Positions 1 to 11,291 of a DNA stretch of 64,000 bases are shown here, one piece after another (the first letter of the stretch is position 1; each line of letters begins with the position of its first letter). Both the position numbers and the translations under genes were made by a program. The stretch is from Gemmatimonadaceae bacterium (GTDB lineage Bacteria > Gemmatimonadota > Gemmatimonadetes > Gemmatimonadales > Gemmatimonadaceae), in NCBI GenBank assembly GCA_036273715.1, contig DASUHB010000033.1, positions 124,001 to 188,000 on the forward strand, in the 5' to 3' direction. Below the pieces are notes generated by a model. The model made no database searches and had not been told where the DNA came from. It saw only the letters and a list, made by a program, of their open reading frames with translations.

Positions 1-262
1 CGTTCACCGAAAAGAAGTTGATCTCGCGCGTCTTCCCGGGCTGCTGGCTGACCCGCGCCAACGAGTGGTGCCTCACGAGCGTGTTGAGCAGCGACGATTT
101 CCCCACGTTGGATCGCCCGCTGAAGGCGACTTCGGGCAACCCGGCGTCCGGACGCCAACCATCGGGTGAGGCTTGTCCGCCCAGAAATTCCAGGCGTCGA
201 ATGACGAGCGCTTCCGATCGCGATCCGGACTGCGGTTCCTCGCTGCCGTCAGTGCGCGACAT
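1..262 (-). CDS. engB: EngB/YsxC-type ribosome-biogenesis GTPase, N-terminal part (cut by window edge)
   Basis: Reading the minus strand from an ATG at 262 gives a start [10 protein letters not shown] and then [20 protein letters not shown], the G1 P-loop (RSNVGKSS), followed by [15 protein letters not shown], the switch-I region with its conserved Thr. These are hallmarks of the EngB/YsxC family of GTPases that assist late 50S subunit assembly. Only about 87 residues lie in the window; the rest continues beyond base 1. Its start overlaps the 3' end of lon by 14 nt, so it is probably translationally coupled to lon, matching the lon-ysxC pairing known from Bacillus. Confidence 0.9.
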   Translation of the reverse strand, partial: MSRTDGSEEPQSGSRSEALVIRRLEFLGGQASPDGWRPDAGLPEVAFSGRSNVGKSSLLNTLVRHHSLARVSQQPGKTREINFFSVN

Positions 263-2639
263 CGGACACCGCCATGCCGGTATCGACGTGGCGGTCCGCG
301 CGCAGCGCGAGTGACAACACCTCGTCCATCGTCGACACCGGATGGAACGTCAGCCCCTCGCGAATGTCGGGCGCGATCTCGTCCAGCTCGCGTGCGTTGG
401 CCGCCGGCATGATGATGTGCGCGACGCCCGCCCGCCGGGCCGCGACGAGCTTCTCCTTGAGTCCGCCGATGGGCAGCACGCGTCCGCGGAGGGTGACCTC
501 GCCGGTCATCGCCGTGTCGCCGCGCACGGCCGCGCCGGTGAGCGCGCTCACGAGCGCGGTCGCGATCGCGATGCCGGCGGACGGGCCATCCTTGGGCGTC
601 GCGCCGGCGGGAATGTGCACGTGGATGTCGCGGCCGCGGGCAAAATCCGCGTCGATGCCCAACAAGCTGGCGCGCGACCGCGCGTAGCTTAGCGCCGCGC
701 CGGCGGATTCCTTGAGCACGTCGCCTAACGTACCCGTCAATTGCAGGCGGCCCCGCCCGCGCACCACCGCCACCTCGATCTCGAGCAGATCGCCGCCGAC
801 CGACGTGAACGCGAGGCCCGTGGCCACCCCCACCCGATCCTCGAGCTGCGTCCGATCGTCGTCATACGGCCGCACGCCCAGCAAGCCGACGAGATCCTGG
901 GGCGCGATGGTGATCGGCGTCGCGGTCACGGCGGGGTTGGCGGCCGCGCGCCGGGCCAGCTTGCGGGCGATGCGCGCGATGCGGCGCTCGAGCTCGCGCA
1001 CGCCGGCTTCGCGCGTGTAGCCCCGCGCGATTTCCGTGAGCGTATCCGGCTGGATGGTCACCAGGGCCGGGTCGATCCCGTGGGTCCGCAGCTGCCGCGG
1101 GACCAGGTACTGCCGCGCGATGGCGTGTTTCTCGTGGTCCACGTAGCCCGGGAGCCGGATGATCTCCATGCGGTCGCGCAGCGGCTCCGGAACCTGGCCT
1201 AACGAATTGGCCGTCGTGATGAACAGCACCTGCGACAGGTCGTATTCGACATCGAGGTAGTGATCGCTGAACGCGCGGTTCTGCTCGGGGTCGAGGACTT
1301 CGAGCAGCGCCGCCGCCGGGTCGCCGCGCCAATCCTGTCCCATCTTGTCGACCTCATCGAGCAGAATCACCGGGTTGACGACGCCGGCGCGCCGCATCGC
1401 CTGGAGCACGCGGCCGGGCAGCGACCCGATGTACGTGCGGCGATGCCCGCGGATCTCGGCTTCGTCGCGCACGCCGCCCAACGACATGCGGGCGAAGCGC
1501 CTGCCTAACGCACGGGCGATCGACCTGCCCAACGACGTCTTGCCGACCCCGGGCGGGCCGACCAGGCACAGGATCGGCCCCTCGAGCTTCCCGACCAACG
1601 CCAGCACCGCGATGTAGTCGAGGATCCGCTCCTTCACGTCCTGCAGCCCGAAGTGATCCTCGTCGAGCACCGCCTGCGCGCGCGACACGTCCAGCAAATC
1701 GTCCGTGCGCTCCGTCCACGGGAGCCCCAACAGCCAGTCGAGATAGTTGCGCCCAACGGTCGACTCGGGCGACAGCGGCGGCGTACGGCGCAGCTTTCTC
1801 AGCTCGCGCTCGGCTCGCTCCCGCGCGTGCTCGGGCAGCCCTTTCGACGCGATCGCCGACTCCAGCTCGTCGAAATCGTCGCTGTCTTCCTGGCCCAGCT
1901 CGCGGTGAATCGCCTTGAGCTGCTCCTGCAGGTAGAACTCGCGCTGATTCTGAAACAGCGAGCCCCGCACGTCGTTCTCGATCTTGCGCTCGAGCCGCAG
2001 GATCTCGATCTCGGCTGTGAGCACCGCCGCCAGCCGCTCGGTGAGCGACGCGAACGACGGCGACTCCAGGAGATTCTGCCGCACCATATGCCGCACCTGC
2101 AGATGCGCCGCGATCGCGTAGGCGAGCCGCTCGCGCGATTCGCTGCCCTGTACGAGCGACAACACTTCGGCCGGAAGCCGCCGGTGCAGCCCGACGTATT
2201 CCTCGAACAGGCTGGCCGCCCGCCGCGACATGGCGTCGTCCGAGGCCGCGGTCGACTCCGCCCGCAGCGGGTCCGCGGTCACCGCGGCCCGCAAGAGAGC
2301 GCCGCCCGGCGTGTATCGCGCCGCACGTGCGCGCGCGACGCCTTCCAGCAACACCTTCGTCGTCCCGTTGGCCAGCCGCGAGACCTGCAGTACCCGCCCA
2401 ACGACGCCGGTGCGGTACAGAGTGGACGCGTGCGGTTCCTGCACGTCGCCGTCGCGTTGGGCAACCAGGAAAATCCAGCGGTCGCCGGCTATCGCCTGCT
2501 CGATGGCCGCGAGCGATCCCGGCCGCCCTACGAGCAGCGGGATGACCATGTACGGAAACACCACCACGTCCCGCAGCGGCATCACCGGCAGGCGGTCAGG
2601 AACGTCGAAGGTTTCGTCGCCGCGGACGATGGTGAGCAT
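249..2639 (-). CDS. lon: Lon ATP-dependent protease (first of two copies)
   Basis: A 796-residue AAA+ serine protease of LonA layout: N-terminal substrate domain ([15 protein letters not shown] near the start), coiled helical region, AAA+ module with Walker [10 protein letters not shown] near residue 360, and C-terminal protease domain with the Ser in PKDGPSAGI near 685 and the Lys in GGLKEKL near 727, the Ser-Lys dyad. Degrades misfolded and regulatory proteins in the cytoplasm. I chose the ATG at 2639 because homology to the Lon N-domain begins there; the open frame extends 42 codons further upstream without family resemblance. No Shine-Dalgarno is visible. Last-but-one gene of tig-clpP-clpX-lon-engB. 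It differs from the second Lon at 47433-49913 in N-domain sequence and in lacking that copy's C-terminal tail. Confidence 0.95.
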   Translation of the reverse strand: MLTIVRGDETFDVPDRLPVMPLRDVVVFPYMVIPLLVGRPGSLAAIEQAIAGDRWIFLVAQRDGDVQEPHASTLYRTGVVGRVLQVSRLANGTTKVLLEGVARARAARYTPGGALLRAAVTADPLRAESTAASDDAMSRRAASLFEEYVGLHRRLPAEVLSLVQGSESRERLAYAIAAHLQVRHMVRQNLLESPSFASLTERLAAVLTAEIEILRLERKIENDVRGSLFQNQREFYLQEQLKAIHRELGQEDSDDFDELESAIASKGLPEHARERAERELRKLRRTPPLSPESTVGRNYLDWLLGLPWTERTDDLLDVSRAQAVLDEDHFGLQDVKERILDYIAVLALVGKLEGPILCLVGPPGVGKTSLGRSIARALGRRFARMSLGGVRDEAEIRGHRRTYIGSLPGRVLQAMRRAGVVNPVILLDEVDKMGQDWRGDPAAALLEVLDPEQNRAFSDHYLDVEYDLSQVLFITTANSLGQVPEPLRDRMEIIRLPGYVDHEKHAIARQYLVPRQLRTHGIDPALVTIQPDTLTEIARGYTREAGVRELERRIARIARKLARRAAANPAVTATPITIAPQDLVGLLGVRPYDDDRTQLEDRVGVATGLAFTSVGGDLLEIEVAVVRGRGRLQLTGTLGDVLKESAGAALSYARSRASLLGIDADFARGRDIHVHIPAGATPKDGPSAGIAIATALVSALTGAAVRGDTAMTGEVTLRGRVLPIGGLKEKLVAARRAGVAHIIMPAANARELDEIAPDIREGLTFHPVSTMDEVLSLALRADRHVDTGMAVSDVAH

Positions 2640-2799
2640 GGGAGGAATATAGGAACAGCGCCTCGCGTACGGCGCGCCACCGAACCGGATCAGGCGGGTC
2701 GCAGTCGCCTGGGCGAGCGAACTCGAGCACGGCCCCGGGTGCTGCCGTCGATTTCCTATTCCCAAAGCGTCGCGGCTACGCCGCGCGCTTGCCAGGTTT

Positions 2800-4050
<1,251 letters not shown>

Positions 4051-4123
4051 AGGGGTCCGCGGGAACAGGTGAAGCGGGCATCAGCTTGCTCCCCCATTGA
4101 CGGGGGGTGCGGTGGGGTGGCGA

Positions 4124-4152
4124 TACTTAACACCCCCAAAAATGACGGTCAA
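4124..4152 (-). promoter_or_regulatory. Sigma70-type promoter for clpX
   Basis: On the minus strand a -35 TTGACC (4152-4147), a 17-bp spacer and a -10 TAAGTA (4129-4124) lie 74-102 nt upstream of the clpX ATG. Spacing is optimal and five of six -35 bases match consensus. Start site would be near 4117. Inferred from sequence only. Confidence 0.55.
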
Positions 4153-4173
4153 GCGTCGTCGTCGACACGTTCA

Positions 4174-4189
4174 TGTGAACTAATTCACA
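4174..4189. promoter_or_regulatory. CRP/FNR-type palindrome upstream of clpX
   Basis: TGTGAACTAATTCACA is an exact TGTGA-N6-TCACA inverted repeat, the binding consensus of CRP-family regulators. Its centre is about 64 bp upstream of the predicted clpX start site, a position typical of class I activation. It overlaps the clpP stop codon by five bases, so chance or a terminator role is possible; no T-run follows. Confidence 0.35.
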
Positions 4190-4808
4190 AGGTCGCCTTC
4201 CGCTCCGTTGTCGCCAGCGCCCGGGCCTGTACGATCACGTTGTCGATCAGCCCGTACTGCTTGGCCTCGTCGGACGACATGAACCGGTCGCGGTCCACGT
4301 CGCGCTCGATCTGTTCTACCGTGCGGCCGGTGTGCTTCGCCATGAGCTCGTTCATCTTGGACCGCAAATACAGGATCTCTTTCGCCTGGATCTCGATGTC
4401 CGCCGCCGTACCTTGGGCGCCACCGGAAGGCTGGTGGATCATGATCCTGGCGTGCGGCAGCGCCGATCGCTTGCCCGAGGTCCCGGCCGCGAGCAGGAAG
4501 GCGCCCATGCTCGCCGCCATTCCCATGCAGATGGTCCGGATTGGCGAGTTCATGAACTGCATCGTGTCGTAAATCGCCATGCCCGCCGAAACGCTGCCGC
4601 CCGGCGAGTTGATGTAGAGATTCACGTCCCGTTCTGGATTATCGGCGTCGAGAAAGAGAAGCTGAGCGATGACGATGTTCGCGACGTCGTCGTTGATCGG
4701 CGTCCCCAGGAACACGATCCGGTCCATGAGCAAGCGCGAAAAGATGTCGTAGGTGCGCTCGCCGCGGCTCGACCGCTCGATGACGTACGGGGGATAAATG
4801 GTCGACAT
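4185..4808 (-). CDS. clpP: ClpP proteolytic subunit
   Basis: 207 residues, the standard size of this serine protease. Catalytic Ser100 sits in GMAASMGAF and His125 in [11 protein letters not shown]; the [19 protein letters not shown] handle-region motif is present. ClpP forms the tetradecameric chamber that degrades proteins unfolded by ClpX. I chose the ATG at 4808 ([12 protein letters not shown]) because the ClpP family begins there and an AAGGAG Shine-Dalgarno lies about ten bases upstream; an in-frame ATG eleven codons earlier lacks this. It follows tig by 56 nt on the same strand. Confidence 0.96.
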   Translation of the reverse strand: MSTIYPPYVIERSSRGERTYDIFSRLLMDRIVFLGTPINDDVANIVIAQLLFLDADNPERDVNLYINSPGGSVSAGMAIYDTMQFMNSPIRTICMGMAASMGAFLLAAGTSGKRSALPHARIMIHQPSGGAQGTAADIEIQAKEILYLRSKMNELMAKHTGRTVEQIERDVDRDRFMSSDEAKQYGLIDNVIVQARALATTERKATL

Positions 4809-4864
4809 GGTGCTCCAGCTCCTTGATCGTGTGACCTGCAATGCCTGCCCGATGCCTTACGGAC

Positions 4865-6109
4865 TCACCCTTCTTCGATCGTGTTCTTCTCTTTGAGCCA
4901 CGAGAACACTTTGTCTTCCGTGATCGACCGCTCCAGTTCTTTGATTCTACCTGCCTTCTGTAACGACGCGTAGACCTGGCCAGGATCAACGCCGCGCTTG
5001 GACGCCATGTCCGCTACACGGTCATCGATGTCGGCTTCCGTCGCCTCGAGCTTCTCATTCTTGGCGATCGTGTCGACGACGAGGTCGCGCCGCACCTGGC
5101 GCTCGGCCATGGGGCGAAACTCGCGTTCGAAGCGCTCCTTCTCGCCCTCGGGGATCTGGTAGGCTTCCGCGTACGCCTGCATCAGCTGGCTGACCCAGCT
5201 GGGCGGGATCTCGAACGGGTTGGCGCCGATCACCTCATCCACGAGCTTCTGGCGCACCTGCGCGTCGGCCTCACGGTCGGCGTCCTTCTGGAGGTCTTCG
5301 CGAACCGTCTTGTTGAGTGCCGCGAGCGAATCGAAGTCGCCGACTTCCCGCGCGAATGCATCGTCGAGCGCGGGCAACGACTTTCGCTTCACGTCTTTGA
5401 CGGTGACTCTGACCTGCTTCGTGGCTCCCCGCTGCGCCTCGTCGGGGAAATCCTCGGGCCACTTCACCGCGCGCTCCAGGGTGGCGCCCGTCGGCGTCTC
5501 CATGATCAGCTCTTCGATGCCGGGAATGGCCTGGCCCCCGCCTAACACAATCCTGTATTCGCTGCCGTCGCCCATCGCGCCCGACTCGTCGGCCGTTGCC
5601 AGCTGCACGGTGACCATGTCGCCGGGCTGGCCGCGCTCCTCGACTGGCGCCCATGCCGCTTTCTGCTCGCGCATTGAATCGATCTGCTCGCGTACGTGAT
5701 CGTCGGTGACAACGCGCGGCGTGCGGGTGACGCGGAAGCCCACGGTGCGGGGCAGCTCGATGGACGGACGGATTTCGAGGTGCAGCTCGAAGGTGAGGGG
5801 CTGTCCATCGATGAATTTGAGCTCGTGCACGTGCGGCTGCGTCGCCAGCTCCACCTTCTCGCGCTCGAGCACTTCCTTGAACGCGTCTTGCACGGCGGAC
5901 TCGATGGCTTCCTGACGAATCGCGACAGCGAACTTCTTGCGCACCATCGCGGCCGGTGCCTTACCGGGGCGAAAGCCGGCCAGCCTGACCTGCGACGCAT
6001 AGCGTTTTGCCGCACGGTCCTCGCGCTCGCGCACTTCTTCGATCGGCACCGACACCTCGAGCAGGCGCTCGAGTCCCTCGGTCTTTTTCGGCGTGATGGC
6101 GATGTTCAT
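4865..6109 (-). CDS. tig: Trigger factor chaperone
   Basis: 414 residues with the three trigger-factor parts: a ribosome-binding N-domain containing LAGFRPGKAPAAMVRKKF (GFRxGxxP signature, around residues 43-60), a central FKBP-like peptidyl-prolyl isomerase domain beginning near GQPGDMVTVQL, and a helical C-domain. It binds the exit tunnel and shields nascent chains. First gene of the tig-clpP-clpX-lon cluster, the same order as in enterobacteria and firmicutes. The downstream gap to clpP is 56 nt. Confidence 0.95.
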   Translation of the reverse strand: MNIAITPKKTEGLERLLEVSVPIEEVREREDRAAKRYASQVRLAGFRPGKAPAAMVRKKFAVAIRQEAIESAVQDAFKEVLEREKVELATQPHVHELKFIDGQPLTFELHLEIRPSIELPRTVGFRVTRTPRVVTDDHVREQIDSMREQKAAWAPVEERGQPGDMVTVQLATADESGAMGDGSEYRIVLGGGQAIPGIEELIMETPTGATLERAVKWPEDFPDEAQRGATKQVRVTVKDVKRKSLPALDDAFAREVGDFDSLAALNKTVREDLQKDADREADAQVRQKLVDEVIGANPFEIPPSWVSQLMQAYAEAYQIPEGEKERFEREFRPMAERQVRRDLVVDTIAKNEKLEATEADIDDRVADMASKRGVDPGQVYASLQKAGRIKELERSITEDKVFSWLKEKNTIEEG

Positions 6110-6203
6110 GGGCGAAAAATAGGCGACGGGAGGGTCCGAGTGCAGAGGGGAGGGCCGCCCGAGTCCCTCTGGCGCGACGCGCTAGACGGGATCCGGCGCA
6201 CGG

Positions 6204-8123
6204 TCACCCGTGCGTCCAACGATTGTCCTGCGGCTTGAGGTCCTGAAATCGATTTTCCGGATCGAGCTGTACTGAGCGAACCGCCTTACCCGACGACGGG
6301 ACCGCGATCGTGAGCGTCGTGTCGCCGGCAAACCAGACGCTCGCGGGGCGGACCACCGTTTGCGAGGAGCCGTCGGACCACGTGATGCGCGCGATGACCG
6401 GCATGGCCATGGTGCCGTGGTCCGCCAAATCGATCACGACCTGGCCGTGTTGCTCGTGCACGCCGGTGATCGCCTGGTCGAACGTCTCGCTATTGAACCA
6501 CCATGCATTCCAGAACCAGCCGAGGTCCTGTCCGAGCTCATGGTCCATGAACATGAAGAAATCCCAGGGCGCGGGATGCTTGAACGCCCAGGCGTGCGCG
6601 TACGCGGCGAACGCGTTCTTGACCGCCGAATCGCCCACCACGCCGCCTAACGCATACAGCGCGACCGGCGCCTTGGCGTACGCCTGCTCTTCGTAATACG
6701 GGCCGGCGTAATCCGACGGCCACATGAGCGTCGGCTCGAGATCCTGACCCGCGACGGCGCGATAGGCCTGGATCCATTCGCTGAAGGTCGGTGGTTGCTT
6801 TTCGTACGCGGCGTCGGAAAACAGATCGATGTAGTCGTTGAAGCCTTCATCCTGCCAGCCGTACCGCGTTTCGTCGGAGCTCACGGTCATCGGGAACCAC
6901 TCGTGTCCCAGCTCGTGGGTGATCGTGCTCAGGTCGGCGCTGCAGAACACGATCATCGGATACTCCATGCCGCCTTCGGGTCCGTCGGCCACCGAGGCCT
7001 GCGGGAACGAGTACGGCATGACCATCTTCGAGTGGTGCTCGAGCGCGAAGCGCGCGTACTGGGCCGACCGGCGATAATCCGTGTGTTCGGGCAGATAGAA
7101 CACCTGCACGAGCGTCGGCGCCGGCGTGTTCGCGTGCGTCGCATCCAACACGTAGTCCTTGGATGTCGCGAACGCGAAGTCGTTGACGCGCGGGGCGGTG
7201 AAGTGCCACGTGAGCGACGTCCCGCTCGCCGTTGCCGATCCCGCGCCGCGGCCGGCGGCGTCGACGACGTGCACGGTGGTATCGGCGTGCATGGCCAGCG
7301 CGAGCCGGTCGCGCGCGGCCGGCGACAGGACGTCGGCTGCGTTAGTCAGCGTGCCGGTGGCGCCGACCAGCCAGCCGGCCGGCACCGTGATCTTCACGTC
7401 GAAGCGGCCGAACTGGTTGTAGAACTCGCCGAGTCCGAGGTACTGATCGGTGTCCCATCCGCGGAGGTCGTCGTACATGGCCACCTGCGGGTACCATTGC
7501 GCCACCTGATACAGCGACGTGCCCCAGCGGCCCATGCGTTCGGCGCGTTGGTCCAACGGGACGTTAGGCACCTCGAAATGCCAAGCTGCGTCGATCGTCG
7601 CCGACGCGCCGGGCGCGATGGGACGGTCGAGCCGGATCGCGGCCACGGTGCCGTGCACGGCGAAGGCGTGGGGATCGGCGAGCGACACCGCGTCGCCGTT
7701 CACGCTCAGCCGCTCCATCACATCGCCCTGCGTGATGTCGGTGACGTAGTCGTCGCGCGATTCCATGGCCGTGTTGTAGTTCTGCAGCAGCCTGAGCACG
7801 ATCGCGTGGAGCGTGTCGGGCGACGTATTGTGCAGCGTGACGTGCTCGGTACCGTGCAGCACCGCGCTGTCCACGTCGAGCCGCGCGTCGATATCGTAGT
7901 CCACGCTTTGCTGCCAGTAGGTCTTGCCGGGCGACCCGGTGGAGTCGCGGGTGCCGGCGCGGTAGGCGCGCTCGATTTCCGGGCCGAGGGGGATGGTGCG
8001 CTGGACGGGCCGCGCGGGCCAGCGCCCGGACTGCGCGGTCGACATGCCGGGGAAGGCAATGGTTAGGCACGCCGCCGCCGCCGCCAGGCGGCCAGTGGGC
8101 AACGAAATGCGTCGAGTGGTCAT
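6204..8123 (-). CDS. Secreted M1-family (gluzincin) metallopeptidase
   Basis: 639 residues starting with a signal peptide (basic MTTRR, hydrophobic AAAAACLTIAFPG, cleavage near STAQ). The zinc site is HELGHEWFP near residue 402 followed by DEGFNDYID with the third ligand Glu. GGMEYP upstream corresponds to the GxMEN substrate loop of M1 aminopeptidases. The N-terminal beta-sandwich typical of M1 enzymes is recognisable. Likely a periplasmic or surface aminopeptidase for peptide scavenging. It lies 94 nt upstream of tig but has no obvious functional tie to it; it diverges from the TonB-C-like array across a 203-nt gap. Confidence 0.9.
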   Translation of the reverse strand: MTTRRISLPTGRLAAAAACLTIAFPGMSTAQSGRWPARPVQRTIPLGPEIERAYRAGTRDSTGSPGKTYWQQSVDYDIDARLDVDSAVLHGTEHVTLHNTSPDTLHAIVLRLLQNYNTAMESRDDYVTDITQGDVMERLSVNGDAVSLADPHAFAVHGTVAAIRLDRPIAPGASATIDAAWHFEVPNVPLDQRAERMGRWGTSLYQVAQWYPQVAMYDDLRGWDTDQYLGLGEFYNQFGRFDVKITVPAGWLVGATGTLTNAADVLSPAARDRLALAMHADTTVHVVDAAGRGAGSATASGTSLTWHFTAPRVNDFAFATSKDYVLDATHANTPAPTLVQVFYLPEHTDYRRSAQYARFALEHHSKMVMPYSFPQASVADGPEGGMEYPMIVFCSADLSTITHELGHEWFPMTVSSDETRYGWQDEGFNDYIDLFSDAAYEKQPPTFSEWIQAYRAVAGQDLEPTLMWPSDYAGPYYEEQAYAKAPVALYALGGVVGDSAVKNAFAAYAHAWAFKHPAPWDFFMFMDHELGQDLGWFWNAWWFNSETFDQAITGVHEQHGQVVIDLADHGTMAMPVIARITWSDGSSQTVVRPASVWFAGDTTLTIAVPSSGKAVRSVQLDPENRFQDLKPQDNRWTHG

Positions 8124-8189
8124 TCGGGAGGGCGAGTGCAGGGTGGTATGCGAACCGCATTGGACGCGAGCCTACGGACGCGTTCCGGC

Positions 8190-8219
8190 TTGACTAACGC
8201 ATCCCGGGCCGCATATTGG
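8190..8219 (+). promoter_or_regulatory. Possible promoter for the TonB-C-like array
   Basis: TTGACT (8190-8195), an 18-bp spacer and TATTGG (8214-8219) lie about 110 nt upstream of the first array gene, in the divergent region with the M1 peptidase. The -35 is good, the -10 weak. The -35 overlaps a GACTAAC variant of the dispersed heptamer. Confidence 0.3.
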
Positions 8220-8326
8220 GGCCGGCACGAATGCATCCCGCAGCGCACCCCGCCGGTCCGTCGTCACGTATCGATCCGTTGAATCATAGCATCCGCCCTT
8301 GCGCGGCGGGTTGTCAGGAGAGAGTC

Positions 8327-9322
8327 ATGACACGCAGTGCGCCTCGCTGCAGTGGTGGGGTAGTCGCCGGTTCACGCGGGCGGTCTCTCGTTTTGGAGAT
8401 CGCGCTGCTGCTGGTCCCGCTGTCCGGTAGTGCGGCGCAGGCTCCGCGGACCGATCCTGCCACGGGCGGCCCGGCGGCTTCGGTGAGCGCGCCCGACTCG
8501 ACCTGGCTGGTCCAGGATTCTGTGGCAAGGGCGTGTCTGGACACGCTGTCTGACGGAAGTCTGCGCCCGGTCACCGTGTACCAGGTCGCGGCCGCCTCGG
8601 ATACAAGCCGCGTCGTGCTGGACCAGGTCGCGCTCATGTCCGAGCGCATCGGCGAGCGCGTGCGTGCTACGTTAGGCGGCGACTCGAGTGCTGTGCCGAA
8701 CGCCGACACGCTGGTGGCGTGGCGCCGCCTCGCCGGGAGTGTGCCGGTCAGAATGGTCGTGCACCGAGAAGCGGCCACAACCTGGACCACCGACAGCGGC
8801 GCCGACGCGGCCAAAGCCAAGCTTGCGACGCTCTACTCCACCGTGCTGCGGACCATCCCGAACGATGCACTAGGCATCGTCTGGCCGGACCGCCTGACGT
8901 CGGACTCGATAGTCGTCTCGTTTACGCTCACCAGCAGCCTGTCGTCGACACCACCGCTTACGCGGCCGGGCTATCCAATGGTGACGGTGTTCCGGACCAC
9001 CGGTGTCGGATTCACGCCTGCCATTGCGCGGCGGACCAACCCGGTGCCGGAGTACCCGATGGACGCGATGCAGCGGCGGATCGGCGCGGACGTGATGGTG
9101 AGCGTGGTCGTTAGGCCCAACGGCCGTGCTGACGCGCAGGGGAGGACGGTCGTCATCTCATCGCCCGATCCGATCGACATCGGAACGCGCGGCCATTTTG
9201 AGCGCGAGTTCAGCTCGGTCGTCGAAGGTGTCGTGCGGAATATGCAATTCGAGCCGGCCCGCGTCGGTGGCTGCGTTGTGCCGCAGCAAGCGGACTTCCC
9301 CTTCACGTTCCGCCGTGGGTAA
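8327..9322 (+). CDS. Secreted TonB-C-like domain protein, array copy 1
   Basis: 331 residues. The ATG at 8327 follows an AGGAG Shine-Dalgarno and begins a signal peptide (VLEIALLLVPLSGSAAQA). The mature part has a Cys in RACLDTL, a helical middle and a C-terminal domain with EYPMDAMQRRIGADVMVSVV, then FEPARVGGCVV, then an aromatic/basic end. The YP-x-x-A...G-x-V...V-x-x-x-G and final F-x-PA pattern resembles the TonB C-terminal domain, but there is no membrane anchor or proline-rich stalk, so it is probably a free periplasmic or surface protein. Two Cys (near the N-terminus and in GGCVV) are conserved through the array and could form a disulfide. Function unknown. Confidence 0.75.
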   Translation: MTRSAPRCSGGVVAGSRGRSLVLEIALLLVPLSGSAAQAPRTDPATGGPAASVSAPDSTWLVQDSVARACLDTLSDGSLRPVTVYQVAAASDTSRVVLDQVALMSERIGERVRATLGGDSSAVPNADTLVAWRRLAGSVPVRMVVHREAATTWTTDSGADAAKAKLATLYSTVLRTIPNDALGIVWPDRLTSDSIVVSFTLTSSLSSTPPLTRPGYPMVTVFRTTGVGFTPAIARRTNPVPEYPMDAMQRRIGADVMVSVVVRPNGRADAQGRTVVISSPDPIDIGTRGHFEREFSSVVEGVVRNMQFEPARVGGCVVPQQADFPFTFRRG

Positions 9323-9355
9323 GGCCGACCGCGCCGGTGTTCACTTGGGTCCTCC

Positions 9356-10308
9356 ATGCGTGTTGAGCAGTTCGGTCAACCGTCCGTGAGCCCGTCCCGG
9401 CGCCCGTTAGGCGTCGCCGCGCTGATGTTGCTGCTGGCCGTGCCGGTCGCAGCCTCCGCGCAAGCCGCATCGAGCGGCGTGATGGCCGACGACCGGGCCG
9501 GCCGCGCCTGCCTGGACACGTTGTCGGACGCCAACCTGACTCGCGTGACGGTGTCGCAGCGTGCGATCCTCATGGAAACCAATCCGGCGGTGCTGGCGCA
9601 GGCGGCGCTGATCTCGCAGCGCATCGCGGCGACGGCGCGCGCTGCGTTAGGCGGCGTCGGCGATTCGCTGCCCGCCGCCAACGCGCTCGGCGTCTGGCGG
9701 CAAGCGATCGAGCACCTCCCGTTGGTCATCGCGCTGCACCGGGACGGACCGTTTTCGTGGCATCGCGACCGCGGCGATGGATCGGCCACGGCCAAACTGG
9801 TTGCGTTCTACGAGCGCGTCCTGCGCTCGATTCCCGCCGACTGCTCTGGATCGTCTGGCCTGACGGCTACGCGCCCGACTCGGTCGCCATGCGCCTCGAC
9901 GTTCTGAGCGACGATCCATTCGAGAATGCGCCGTCGATGCGCGCCACGCTGTTCCCCGTCTTCACAGCCGACGGTTTGGCTCGCACCTCGGCGGCGGTCG
10001 ATGTGCGCGTCGATCCGGCGTATCCCCAGGACGCGATCGCTGACTCGATCACCGGCCGCGTATCGATGCAGGTCGTCATCGGCACCGATGGCAAAGCCGA
10101 CTCGAGCACGATACACATTGTCGAGCCATCGCCAGCGCAATTGGCGACATCGCCTATGGCGCACTTCTACCGCGAATTCATCGATGCATCACGGGCCGTC
10201 GTGACGCGCGAGACCTTTCGCCCGGCCAGGATCGCGGGATGCGTCATCCGGCAAGTCGTGAACCTGAGCTTCGACTATCTGCCGCGAAAGAAGCCGGCGG
10301 CGCAATGA
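9356..10308 (+). pseudogene. TonB-C-like array copy 2, broken by a frameshift
   Basis: The frame starting at ATG 9356 encodes a signal peptide (ALMLLLAVPVAASAQA), RACLDTLSDANLTRV and the middle region up to VLRSIPAD, then drifts into unrelated residues and stops at 9907. From about 9841 the +1 frame continues the family exactly (LLWIVWPDG, then YPQDAIADSITGRVSMQVVI and FRPARIAGCVI) to 10308. A single-base loss near 9841 explains it. Joined length would be about 317 residues, like its neighbours. Either a real pseudogene or a sequencing error; the fifth copy is also damaged, which favours decay. Confidence 0.8.
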
Positions 10309-11291
10309 CCGAGCATCGCATTCACCGGGCGTCAACGGAGACGGCCGTCGACCGGCTCCCGTGGACGCCCGTGCGCAGACAACGTTGGGCATGGGTGTTG
10401 GTCGCCGCGCTCGGACTGCCGGCGGCGAGCGCGCGACCGCAGTCTCCAGCCGCGCCCGCTTCGCCGGCGCGGGCCGTCGACGCAACGGCGTCGTGCCGAC
10501 TCCCTCTCGAGAGTTGGGTCGGTGCGTTCGATCTCGTCGGTCAATCGCTCACCGCCGCCGACACCGCCAGCGTGGTGACCGGCGAGCTGCCGCGGCTCAA
10601 CCGCCGCATCGCCGAGGCGGCGCGCGAGGCGTTAGGCGGCTCCGAAGCGGCGGTGCCGCGCGCCGACACGTTAGGCGGGCTCGACGGCGAGGTCGCGGTG
10701 CCGCTGCTGATCGTGCTGCATCGCGACGCACCGGCCACCTGGCACATCGCGCCGTCGGCCGACAGCGCCGGCGCGCGTATCGCCAAATTCTACAACGTGG
10801 TGCTCGGCGGCATGGCGCCTAACGACCAACGGATGCCGTGGCCGACGACCGCCCGCAGCGATTCGGCAGTGGTCCGGGTGTGGTTGAGCACCCAGCACTT
10901 CGGCCAACTCGATCTCGAACGGCCCGCGCCCAATGCTGTCCTGATCTTCAAGGCGCTGCATCCGATGGACCCGAACGGGCCGCCCGTGGTGGCGCATGGC
11001 GGATCGTTCCTGCCGTCATCGCACGTCATGGACGCGGGGATTGCGTGGCGGGTGGTGATGGAAGGGACCATTGATCCCGATGGCAAGCTCGAAAAGCACA
11101 CCATCCAGGACATCCGGTCGTTGGCGACGGCCTCTGACTCGGCGCACTTCAAGGACTATTACAAGCAGGTGGTCGACGCCGCGCGCGACGCGATGCTGCA
11201 CAGCATCTATGAACCCGCGCACCGCGGCGGGTGCGCCGTCGAACAGGTCATCCGTCAGTCGTTCTTCGTGAATTCCACCGGCAAACGATGA
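10305..11291 (+). CDS. Secreted TonB-C-like domain protein, array copy 3
   Basis: 328 residues, ATG at 10305 overlapping the stop of copy 2 (ATGA). It has an N-terminal hydrophobic segment (WAWVLVAALGLPAASARP) serving as signal peptide, a Cys in TASCRLPLE, a variable middle, and the C-terminal TonB-like fold: AWRVVMEGTIDPDGKLEKHT and YEPAHRGGCAVEQV. It groups with copy 5 (both have SFLPSSHVMD/RFIPSYKVME and a C-terminal IRQ-F/Y-F/Y-VN) rather than with copies 1, 2 and 4, so the array has two subtypes. Role unknown; TonB-like C-domains bind periplasmic loops of outer-membrane receptors, and this is a hypothesis only. Confidence 0.72.
   Translation: MTEHRIHRASTETAVDRLPWTPVRRQRWAWVLVAALGLPAASARPQSPAAPASPARAVDATASCRLPLESWVGAFDLVGQSLTAADTASVVTGELPRLNRRIAEAAREALGGSEAAVPRADTLGGLDGEVAVPLLIVLHRDAPATWHIAPSADSAGARIAKFYNVVLGGMAPNDQRMPWPTTARSDSAVVRVWLSTQHFGQLDLERPAPNAVLIFKALHPMDPNGPPVVAHGGSFLPSSHVMDAGIAWRVVMEGTIDPDGKLEKHTIQDIRSLATASDSAHFKDYYKQVVDAARDAMLHSIYEPAHRGGCAVEQVIRQSFFVNSTGKR

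Noticed and set aside
6795-8066. 423-codon plus-strand frame
   Set aside because: Antisense to the M1 peptidase with no start signal or family match.
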